Below are positions 1-5,869 of a stretch of DNA of 64,000 bases, piece by piece. The notes under the pieces were generated by a model. It searched no databases and was not told the origin of the DNA. It saw nothing but the letters and a program-made list of their open reading frames with translations. The position numbers were made by a program, and so were the translations under genes. Source of the stretch: Collinsella aerofaciens. GTDB lineage: Bacteria; Actinomycetota; Coriobacteriia; Coriobacteriales; Coriobacteriaceae. Numbering within the stretch: position 1 is the first letter of the stretch; the number at the start of each line of letters is the position of its first letter. The DNA lies in NCBI RefSeq assembly GCF_020181355.1, contig NZ_CP084004.1, positions 930,001-994,000 of the forward strand, in the 5' to 3' direction.

Positions 1-326
1 GCGTCATCCCGGCCGAGGCCGTTACCAACGCGCTTAACGCTATGCCCGACTGGCTGTCCGGCGGCATGGCTGTCGGCGGCGGCATGGTCGCTTCCGTCGG
101 TTACGCCATGGTCATCAACATGATGGCCACCAAGGAGACCTGGCCGTTCTTCGTCCTCGGCTTTGTCCTTGCTGCCATCCCTCAGCTCACGCTGATCGCC
201 CTTGGTCTCATCGGCATCTCCCTTGCCCTCATCTACCTTGGCCTTAAGGATCTGGCCAAGCAGGGTGGCGGCATGGGCGGTGGCTCCGGCGACCCGCTCG
301 GCGACATTCTGAACGATTACGAGTAG
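1..326 (+). CDS. manY: Mannose/fructose/sorbose-family PTS IIC subunit, C-terminal part (start lies before the window)
   Basis: The reading frame is open from base 3 and stops with TAG at 324-326, so only about the last 108 residues are present. They hold hydrophobic segments (GGMVASVGYAMVINMM; FFVLGFVLAAI; LIALGLIGISLALIYLGL) and end in a Gly-rich cytoplasmic tail (KQGGGMGGGSG), as in the IIC membrane subunit of mannose-type phosphotransferase systems. IIC and IID together form the sugar channel that receives phosphate from IIAB. The next gene, 16 bases downstream, encodes IID, which supports the call. The sugar cannot be told from this fragment; mannose, glucose, fructose and sorbose are all handled by members of this family. 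Confidence 0.86.
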   Translation, partial: VIPAEAVTNALNAMPDWLSGGMAVGGGMVASVGYAMVINMMATKETWPFFVLGFVLAAIPQLTLIALGLIGISLALIYLGLKDLAKQGGGMGGGSGDPLGDILNDYE

Positions 327-342
327 GAGGGGAGTGATACAT

Positions 343-1263
343 ATGGCAGAGAACAAGATTCAGCTCACCAAGGCTGACCGCAAGAAGGTTTGCTTCCGTC
401 ATCAGTTCCTTCAGGGCTCGTGGAACTACGAGCGTATGCAGAACGGCGGCTGGTGCTTCGCAATGATCCCTGCGATCAAGAAGCTCTACACCAGCAAGGA
501 TGACCAGATTGCCGCTCTTAAGCGCCACCTGGAGTTCTATAACACCCACCCCTATGTTTCCGCCCCCGTCATTGGCGTTACCCTCGCTCTCGAGGAGGAG
601 CGCGCCAACGGTGCCCCGATTGACGACGTCGCCATTCAGGGCGTCAAGGTTGGTATGATGGGCCCGCTCGCCGGCGTCGGCGACCCCGTCTTCTGGTTCA
701 CCCTTCGCCCGATTCTGGGCGCTCTGGGCGCTTCCCTGGCCATGTCCGGCAGCATCGTCGGTCCGCTGCTGTTCTTCTTCGCGTGGAACATCATCCGTTA
801 CGCTTTCCTGTGGTACACGCAGGAGTTTGGCTACAAGGTCGGCTCCTCCATCGCCAAGGACCTCTCCGGTGGTCTAATGGGCAAGGTCACCGAGGGCGCT
901 TCCATCCTGGGTATGTTCATCATCGGCGCCCTGGTCGAGCGCTGGGTGTCCATTTCCTTCACCCCGATCGTCTCCACGGTCAAGCAGTCTGCTGGCGCCT
1001 TTATCGACTGGGCTAGCCTGCCCTCCGGTTCCGAGGGTATCAAGGAAGCGCTGACGATGTACAACTCCGTCGGTGCTACCGCCCTTGATCAGATGAAGGT
1101 CACCACGCTTCAGGCCAACCTCGATCAGCTCATCCCCGGCCTTGCCGCCGTGTGCCTGACCCTGCTGGTCTGCAAGCTCCTCAAGAAGAAGGTCAGCCCG
1201 ATTGTCATCATCCTGGCTCTCTTCGCCGTCGGCATCATCGGTCGCTTCTGCGGCTTCATGTAA
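343..1263 (+). CDS. manZ: Mannose/fructose/sorbose-family PTS IID subunit
   Basis: This 306-residue protein matches the IID subunit of mannose-type PTS transporters. It opens with the typical cytoplasmic region (LTKADRKKVCFRHQFLQGSWNYERMQ), then GVKVGMMGPLAGVGDPVFWF, the conserved IID loop, and hydrophobic helices near the C-terminus. With IIC it forms the membrane part of the permease. ATG 343 is preferred over an in-frame GTG at 334 because the AGGAGGGG ribosome site at 325-332 overlaps that GTG but is well spaced for the ATG. The gene is in an operon with the IIC gene upstream and is followed by a clear terminator. Confidence 0.93.
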   Translation: MAENKIQLTKADRKKVCFRHQFLQGSWNYERMQNGGWCFAMIPAIKKLYTSKDDQIAALKRHLEFYNTHPYVSAPVIGVTLALEEERANGAPIDDVAIQGVKVGMMGPLAGVGDPVFWFTLRPILGALGASLAMSGSIVGPLLFFFAWNIIRYAFLWYTQEFGYKVGSSIAKDLSGGLMGKVTEGASILGMFIIGALVERWVSISFTPIVSTVKQSAGAFIDWASLPSGSEGIKEALTMYNSVGATALDQMKVTTLQANLDQLIPGLAAVCLTLLVCKLLKKKVSPIVIILALFAVGIIGRFCGFM

Positions 1264-1319
1264 GCACGCTTCGGCTTAAGACCGAGAATTGCTAGGCAAG
1301 GGCTTTTGAGCCATTGAAA

Positions 1320-1362
1320 CGGACCGCACCCGGTGGGTACACTGGATGCGGTCCGATTGTTT
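1320..1362 (+). terminator. Rho-independent terminator after the PTS IID gene
   Basis: CGGACCGCA (1320-1328) pairs with TGCGGTCCG (1347-1355) and is followed by ATTGTTTTATTT. It lies between the IID gene and the DUF956 gene, so some transcripts probably end here while others read through, or the DUF956 gene has its own expression. Confidence 0.75.
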
Positions 1363-1383
1363 TATTTGGAGGGCGAGGCGCGC

Positions 1384-1782
1384 ATGGCGCAATCTCAGAA
1401 CAGCACGGTCGATTTGGCAACGCCGGCAACCTGCCTGATGGGGCTTACCAGCCACGGTAACGTGATGGTGGGCAATAAGGCGTTCGAGTATTACAACGAG
1501 CGCAATCCCGAGGATTATATTCAAATCCCGTGGGACGAGGTCGACTATATTGCCGCCGAGGTTTTACGCGGCACCAAGAAGATCACGCGTTTTGCCATCT
1601 TCACCAAGGACAACGGTCACTTTACGTTTTCGACGCGCGACGACAAAGAGACGCTTCGTGCTGTCCGCAAGTACGTCGACGAGGATAAGCTCGTGCGTTC
1701 GCCCGACTTTATCGATGTGACTGCCAAGGGCGCCAAGAGCATCCCCTCCGTTATCAAAAACCTTTTCCACAAAGGCAACTAG
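1384..1782 (+). CDS. DUF956 family protein linked to mannose PTS (ManO-like)
   Basis: A 132-residue soluble protein (MAQSQNSTVDLATPATCLMG at the start) with the layout of DUF956, a small family that nearly always follows mannose-type PTS genes and is sometimes called ManO. Its biochemical role is not established; linkage suggests regulation or accessory function for the PTS. ATG 1384 has GGAGGGCGAGG upstream. An earlier in-frame start at 1333 would lie inside the terminator hairpin, so it was rejected. Residues such as IPWDEVDYIAAEVLRG and FTFSTRDDKETLRAVRKYV are consistent with a PH-like beta-rich fold, which is inference. Confidence 0.85.
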   Translation: MAQSQNSTVDLATPATCLMGLTSHGNVMVGNKAFEYYNERNPEDYIQIPWDEVDYIAAEVLRGTKKITRFAIFTKDNGHFTFSTRDDKETLRAVRKYVDEDKLVRSPDFIDVTAKGAKSIPSVIKNLFHKGN

Positions 1783-1803
1783 TCATTAAAGAGCGCCCCC
1801 CAA

Positions 1804-2006
1804 GTGGGACGCAGTTTCCCATGGGGCTCGATCGGGAAAGTGCATCCCGGTTCGAGCGCCGATTCCGGGATGTAGTTTCCGGAACGGGGTCGTTTGGGAA
1901 ACTGTGTCCCGTTTCGAGCCGAAATTCTGGGACACAGTTTCCAGCGAGGTCCCATTGGGAAAGTTTGACCCAGAATTTGCCTGGATAGTGGGACACACTT
2001 TCCGGA
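1804..2006. repeat. Array of seven short motifs in alternating orientation
   Basis: Between the DUF956 gene and tRNA-Arg lie seven copies of a 15-16 bp motif close to GGGACACAGTTTCCC. Their starts are near 1804, 1834, 1865, 1895, 1927, 1955 and 1989, about every 30 bp, and each copy is inverted relative to the previous one. Neighbouring copies can pair, giving a string of hairpins. No gene is apparent in this 300-base gap. The regular period and the alternation set it apart from a simple terminator. Confidence 0.8.
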
Positions 2007-2084
2007 GGGCTGTTCCACCGCAACTTCGAAGAGTGGCTATACGCTGTATTACAACGGCGTAAATCTGCTACACTAGTACAACAT

Positions 2085-2160
2085 GCCTCCGTAGCTCAGG
2101 GGATAGAGCACCGCTCTCCTAAAGCGGGTGTCGACGGTTCGAATCCGCCCGGGGGCACCA
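2085..2160 (+). tRNA. tRNA-Arg (anticodon CCU)
   Basis: A complete 76-nt cloverleaf. The acceptor stem GCCTCCG pairs with CGGGGGC, and the 3' end ACCA is encoded. The D arm contains AGCTCAGGGGATAGAGC. The anticodon stem CCGCT/AGCGG closes the loop CTCCTAA, giving anticodon CCT, which reads AGG. The T loop is TTCGAAT. Confidence 0.96.
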
Positions 2161-2170
2161 GAAGATTATG

Positions 2171-2204
2171 ACGGCGTCGCGAGAGCGGCGCCGTTTCTGG
2201 TTTG
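2171..2204 (+). terminator. Probable terminator of tRNA-Arg
   Basis: ACGGCG (2171-2176) pairs with CGCCGT (2189-2194), and the flanking CCAGAA (2159-2164) and TTCTGG (2195-2200) extend the stem. The T-rich stretch TTTCTGGTTT follows. It sits directly after the tRNA. Confidence 0.5.
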
Positions 2205-2215
2205 TGGGAGCTGCC

Positions 2216-2241
2216 GGCGGATTCGAACCGTCGACACCCGC
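2216..2241 (-). repeat. Inverted copy of the tRNA variable/T-arm segment
   Basis: These 26 bases are the exact reverse complement of 2124-2149 inside tRNA-Arg, from the anticodon-stem 3' strand through the T arm. Beyond the match the acceptor region differs (GGCAGCTCCC on the minus strand). It is therefore a fragment of a tRNA-like sequence, not a second tRNA gene. It may be a scar of integration near the tRNA. Confidence 0.75.
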
Positions 2242-2418
2242 GTCACCAATTGCGTCTAGAGCCCTCCGGTAGAGTGTCCAAGCCCTAAAGCCCAGTTGAT
2301 GCTACGGGGTTTAGAGGCGGACTGAAGCAAGGGGAAGACATGTCCGCTCGGGGTGATAGACTAACGCTGTGGTAAATACAGGACAGTTTGACCGTTTTTC
2401 AACCAAGATAGGCGTCCC

Positions 2419-2934
2419 ATGCAACTAAATGCAGCTGATATAGCGCAAAAGAGAATTGACCTCGGCCTCACCCAAAAGGAGTTCGCCGCCGCCCTTGGTA
2501 TGGGCTCGTCTGGCGAACGCACCGTTCGGCGCTGGGAGTCTGGGGATACTAGTCCAACGGCGGCTGAATGCGCCTTTATCGCATCGCTCGATGCGGGGGC
2601 TCCATTTGACCAAGGGGAGCGCAGCGACGCGCCTTTTACCTTCTGCGATCTCTTCGCGGGCATCGGCGGTATACGAATGCCGTTCCAGGAGCTTGGCGGT
2701 AGGTGCGTCTTCTCTTGCGAGTGGGATAAGTTCGCCCAGAAAACCTACCGGATGAACTATGGAGAGACCCCGGCGGGCGACATCCGTCAGGTCGCATCAA
2801 ACGATATACCGGACTTCGATGTCCTGCTCGCAGGCTTTCCTTGTCAGCCATTCTCCCTTGCAGGCGTTTCGAAGAAGCAATCTTTGGGGAGACCCACCGG
2901 CTTTGAACTGCGTCCCAAATCTTGGACGCCCTAA
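2419..2934 (+). pseudogene. HTH-DNA cytosine-5 methyltransferase, truncated by an insertion sequence
   Basis: Residues 1 to about 60 form an XRE-like helix-turn-helix (LGLTQKEFAAALGMGSSGERTVRRWESG). A C5 methyltransferase start follows: motif I FCDLFAGIGGIRMPFQELGG and motif IV with the catalytic Cys, FPCQPFSLAGVSKKQSLGR. The sequence of the family runs to about base 2903. The remaining codons to 2934 come from the inserted element. Motifs VI-X and the target recognition domain are missing, so the enzyme should be inactive. A helix-turn-helix fused to the methyltransferase suggests self-regulation, as in some type II systems. No restriction endonuclease is visible, and the lost part is not found on the other side of the element. 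Confidence 0.9.
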
Positions 2935-2941
2935 ATAGCGA

Positions 2942-3847
2942 CTAGGCCGCGAGGGCCTGATTCCGGAACTCCTCCGGGGTCAGGCCCTTCAATCTTACCT
3001 GCCTCCGGCTCGTGTTCCAGTGGACTATGTATTCCTCCAGGTCGCGTTTGAAATCCTCGAACGTCTCCCACTCGCGGCCCCGGTAGAACTCGTCCTTGAC
3101 GTGGCCGAAGAGCTGCTCGGTGGCGGCGTTGTCGATGCAGTTCGCCTTCCTGGACATGCTCTGGACGATGCCGGCGGCCTCGAGCCTGGATGTGTACGAG
3201 GCGTGCTGGTACTGCCAGCCCCGGTCCGAGTGCATGGTCGGGGCGGCGCCCTCGGGGATCTTGGACAGCAGCTCGTCGAGCATCCTGACCTGCTGGGCCA
3301 TGTCGGGCGTGGTCGATATGTCGCTCGCCACGATCTCCTTGGTGCAGAAGTCCAGCGTCGGGGCCCAGTAGGCCTTGCCGCCCGCCACCTTGAACTCGGT
3401 GACGTCCGTTCCCAGCTTCCGCCACGGGGCCCCGGCGTCGAAATCCCTCGCGATCACGTTCTCGAACGTCCTGCCGACGACGCCCCTGTACGAGTTGTAC
3501 CTGTGGTAGGCCGTCTCGCGTCTGATACCGCAGCGAATCCCCATCTCGCGCATCATCTTGAGCACGGTCTTGTCGGCTATCACGGTCCCCTCTTCCGCCC
3601 TGAGGCACATCGCTATCTGCCGGTGCCCGCAGCCGTTGGCGGTGCGCGAGAAGATCTCGGCGGCCGCCTCCCAGAGCTCGGGGCGCGTGGGCCTCGGCGG
3701 GTGCGCGAGGGCGTAGTAGTAGGTCGACCGCTTGAGCTCGGCGCATGCGAGCAAGTGCCCGAGCGCGTGCCCCTCGGCGCGCAGGGCCGCGACCGCTTCG
3801 GCCTTCGCCCTGGTCAGAGCCCGTCCCTCTCGACCAGGGCGCGTAAT
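2942..3847 (-). CDS. IS3-family transposase OrfB (catalytic part, copy 1)
   Basis: This is the DDE integrase part of the element. Visible catalytic surroundings are LGTDVTEFK (first Asp), MHSDRGWQYQH (second Asp) and NAATEQLFGHVKDEFY (Glu), preceded by an HTH_21-type region (RTANGCGHRQIAMCL). It lies in the -1 frame relative to orfA. The coordinate 3847 marks where this frame is entered after slippage on seven A residues at 3847-3853; the first in-frame ATG is at 3754. Production as an OrfAB fusion by -1 frameshifting is the known IS3-family pattern. Confidence 0.9.
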   Translation of the reverse strand: MTRPGREGRALTRAKAEAVAALRAEGHALGHLLACAELKRSTYYYALAHPPRPTRPELWEAAAEIFSRTANGCGHRQIAMCLRAEEGTVIADKTVLKMMREMGIRCGIRRETAYHRYNSYRGVVGRTFENVIARDFDAGAPWRKLGTDVTEFKVAGGKAYWAPTLDFCTKEIVASDISTTPDMAQQVRMLDELLSKIPEGAAPTMHSDRGWQYQHASYTSRLEAAGIVQSMSRKANCIDNAATEQLFGHVKDEFYRGREWETFEDFKRDLEEYIVHWNTSRRQVRLKGLTPEEFRNQALAA

Positions 3848-4305
3848 TTTTTTAGGTAGGCCACCTCGGCCTCGAGCCTACGGCACCGCTCCTCGAGCTC
3901 CTCCTCGCGGGTCCGCGGCCTCGCCTTGGAACCCTTCGGCCGGCCCTTGGGCCTCGGGCGCAGGGCCTCCGCGCCGCCCCGGCGGTATAGCGCGCACCAC
4001 TTCTTGAGCGGCGACATCGACATTATGCCGAACGCCGCCATCGCCTCGGTCTTCGTCATGCCGCCGTCGACGACGGCGGAGGCGGCGGCGACCTTCTGCT
4101 CGTATGTGTACCTGCCCTGCTTTCCGTCCATGCGCAGCAGCACCTCGCTCCCGAATGCGCGGTATATCTCCTGCCATCTTCTCACGGCTTCCACGGGAAG
4201 CGAAAGGGCAATCGCGGCAGATTTATACCCGTGCCCGAGCTCGAAGAGCCCTATGGCCGCCTTCCTGGCCTCGATATCATGCTTCACTCTCAAATCAACG
4301 CGCAT
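3814..4305 (-). CDS. IS3-family transposase OrfA (copy 1)
   Basis: A 163-residue DNA-binding subunit. It has two helix-turn-helix segments (ARKAAIGLFELGHGYKSAAIAL and EQKVAAASAVVDGGMTKTEAM), a basic linker (RPRPKGRPKGSKARPRTR) and a C-terminal leucine-zipper-like coil (EEELEERCRRLEAEVAYLKKL). This is the usual IS3/IS150-type OrfA plan. The slippery run A AAA AAA lies in its last codons, with the orfA stop shortly after it. Confidence 0.9.
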   Translation of the reverse strand: MRVDLRVKHDIEARKAAIGLFELGHGYKSAAIALSLPVEAVRRWQEIYRAFGSEVLLRMDGKQGRYTYEQKVAAASAVVDGGMTKTEAMAAFGIMSMSPLKKWCALYRRGGAEALRPRPKGRPKGSKARPRTREEELEERCRRLEAEVAYLKKLRALVERDGL

Positions 4306-4431
4306 AAAGAAAGCCTCCCATTTCTCATGTCCAAGAAATGGGAGGCAGTTCAGTGGTGGCGGGCTTTTTGCATGTCGCGCGTGGGATAGAGCACATGCGA
4401 GAGAAAAACGCGGCTATTCGCTGCCCGCTGT

Positions 4432-5442
4432 CTAGCTGCTCGCGCGTTGCACGAGCTTAACGGGGACAAGCGTCTCCATCTCGGGCTCTTCGCCGCGCAG
4501 CAGGGCGAGCAGGGCCTGACATCCCTCGTGCGCGAGGCGCTCGGGGAAGCGGCGGATGGTGCTGATTTGCGGCGTCGGAAGCTGCGCGTAAACGGAATCG
4601 TCGAAGCCGATGAGACGGACGTCTTCGGGTACGCGCTTGCCGGCGGCAACGAGCGCACGCAGCGCGCCCACGGCTGCGTGGTCGCTATGGGCGAAGACGC
4701 CGTCGACGGGGTAGCCCGTGGAGAGGAAGTCGGTCACGAGCTCTTCCGACTCGATGATGCTCGGCTGCTTGCCCGAGACAAACAGCTGGTAGTCGCGGCA
4801 CAGCGGCATCCCATGCGCGGCAAGCGCCCGCTCGTAGCCCATCTGACGCTCGTTTCCGGGGTAGTTGGCCGTAAAACTCGAGATGCTCAGGATGTTCTTG
4901 CAGCCGCGCTCGATGAGGTGCTCGGTTGCCATGTAGCCGCCGCCGATGTTGTCGGAACCCACGTGCGGGAAACCGAGGTCGTTTTCGGGCGCGCGGTCGA
5001 TGCAGACCACGGGAATGCCGTGGGGGACAAATTCGCCGTCGAGCCTGCGCAGGCCGGAGATGCAGATGATGCCATCGGCTTGTTTGCTCGCAAGCGTGCG
5101 GAAGTAATCGCGCTCGCGGGCGGGATCGTTGGCGCTGTTGCAGACAAAGACCGAGTAGTCCTCGGTGGCGAGCTCGCGTTCCACATGCAGGGCGATCTTG
5201 GAAAAGAAGTCGTTCGAGATGTCCGGCACGATCATGCCGATGGTCCGGGACTGGGCCATGCGGAGGCTCTTCGCCGCCATATTCGTGACGTAGCCGTATT
5301 CCTCGACGGCGGCTTCAACACGCTCGCGGGTGTCTTCGGAAAAACGGCCACTGCCGTTGATGACGTGGGAGACCGTGGCGACGGATACGCCGGCCGCTGC
5401 GGCAATCTGGCGCATGGACGAGCGCTTGCCGGGTGTGGGCAT
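4432..5442 (-). CDS. LacI-family transcriptional regulator
   Basis: A 336-residue protein with an N-terminal LacI helix-turn-helix (SMRQIAAAAGVSVATVSHVI, then the hinge region RVEAAVEEYGYVTNMAAKSLR). A periplasmic-binding-protein-like sensor domain follows (RTIGMIVPDISNDFF; DGVFAHSDHAAVGALRAL; LIGFDDSVYAQLPTPQISTI). It should bind a sugar or nucleoside and control nearby catabolic genes, but no obvious target operon lies beside it: upstream is only a short ORF and downstream an insertion sequence. Deletion at the insertion sequence may have removed partners. Self-regulation is plausible through the GTTAAC repeats just upstream. Confidence 0.92.
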   Translation of the reverse strand: MPTPGKRSSMRQIAAAAGVSVATVSHVINGSGRFSEDTRERVEAAVEEYGYVTNMAAKSLRMAQSRTIGMIVPDISNDFFSKIALHVERELATEDYSVFVCNSANDPARERDYFRTLASKQADGIICISGLRRLDGEFVPHGIPVVCIDRAPENDLGFPHVGSDNIGGGYMATEHLIERGCKNILSISSFTANYPGNERQMGYERALAAHGMPLCRDYQLFVSGKQPSIIESEELVTDFLSTGYPVDGVFAHSDHAAVGALRALVAAGKRVPEDVRLIGFDDSVYAQLPTPQISTIRRFPERLAHEGCQALLALLRGEEPEMETLVPVKLVQRASS

Positions 5443-5465
5443 GGGGCCTCCTGCTGTTTGCGAGT

Positions 5466-5480
5466 GGTTAACAGGTTAAC
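5466..5480. promoter_or_regulatory. Possible operator upstream of the LacI-family gene
   Basis: GGTTAACAGGTTAAC contains two GTTAAC palindromes 8 bp apart, about 25 bp upstream of the regulator start. LacI-type repressors often bind palindromic sites in their own promoters. The assignment is by position only. Confidence 0.35.
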
Positions 5481-5494
5481 TGAGATTGTAGCGC

Positions 5495-5692
5495 ATGCGC
5501 GATGCCGTAATGGGTCGCTTCGAAGTCGTTTTGTCGCGCTCGGTCTGCACCTTGGATAAGAAGGAGTTCGTCGAGCACTCCGATCCGGAGCGCACGCGCG
5601 TCAACATCCCGCTGTTCCAGCAGGGCATCATGATACAGCAGCTCAACTCCGAGAAGCTCGTGGTCGAGACCATGGTGAAGTTCTGCGGCTAG
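5495..5692 (+). CDS. Small hypothetical protein or C-terminal gene remnant
   Basis: A 65-codon frame (starts MRDAVMGRFEVVLSRSV, ends EKLVVETMVKFCG) with the codon usage of the surrounding genes. I do not recognise the family. There is no clear ribosome site, and it begins within the upstream region of the divergent LacI-type gene. It may be the tail of a larger, lost gene. The region 5693-5780 holds nothing else that I can identify. Confidence 0.3.
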   Translation: MRDAVMGRFEVVLSRSVCTLDKKEFVEHSDPERTRVNIPLFQQGIMIQQLNSEKLVVETMVKFCG

Positions 5693-5785
5693 TAATTACT
5701 GCATTACATATTCTGTTGTCACCTGGGAGGCTTGTTTTTGCGGGCCTCTTTGTGTTGCTATGGAGCCCTGGCCTGTCGATAAACA

Positions 5786-5819
5786 AAGCGCCCGCTTGCC
5801 GGGGAGCAAGCGGGCGCTT
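5786..5819 (-). terminator. Terminator at the end of the minus-strand kinase operon
   Basis: AAGCGCCCGCTTGC and GCAAGCGGGCGCTT form a 14-bp perfect stem with a 6-base loop. Read on the minus strand it is followed by TGTTTA. It lies 50 bases past the stop of the PASTA kinase gene. Confidence 0.8.
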
Positions 5820-5869
5820 CTGAGCGAATATGTTTGCGGCGAAAGCCGCGATGAGCGGTGGGGTGGCGA

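Larger units (their letters stand above)
2904..4352 (-). mobile_element. IS3-family insertion sequence, copy 1 (1449 bp)
   Basis: Ends are TGAACTGC...GCAGTTCA with a longer imperfect terminal repeat (GAACTGCCTCCCATTTCTTG at one end against GAACTGCGTCCCAAATCTTG at the other). It carries orfA and orfB. By eye it is the same element as 50576-52024 in opposite orientation: same length and identical encoded proteins. The flanks are CTT (2901-2903) and GTG (4353-4355), so there is no target duplication. The right flank is the right half of a terminator (GTGGCGGGC then TTTTT). Confidence 0.93.

Noticed and set aside
1804-2006. CRISPR-like periodic array
   Set aside because: Repeats are only ~15 bp, alternate in orientation and vary in sequence; spacers are about as short as repeats and no cas gene is present.
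2904-2934. Last codons of the methyltransferase frame
   Set aside because: They are read from the end of the insertion sequence and are not native methyltransferase sequence.
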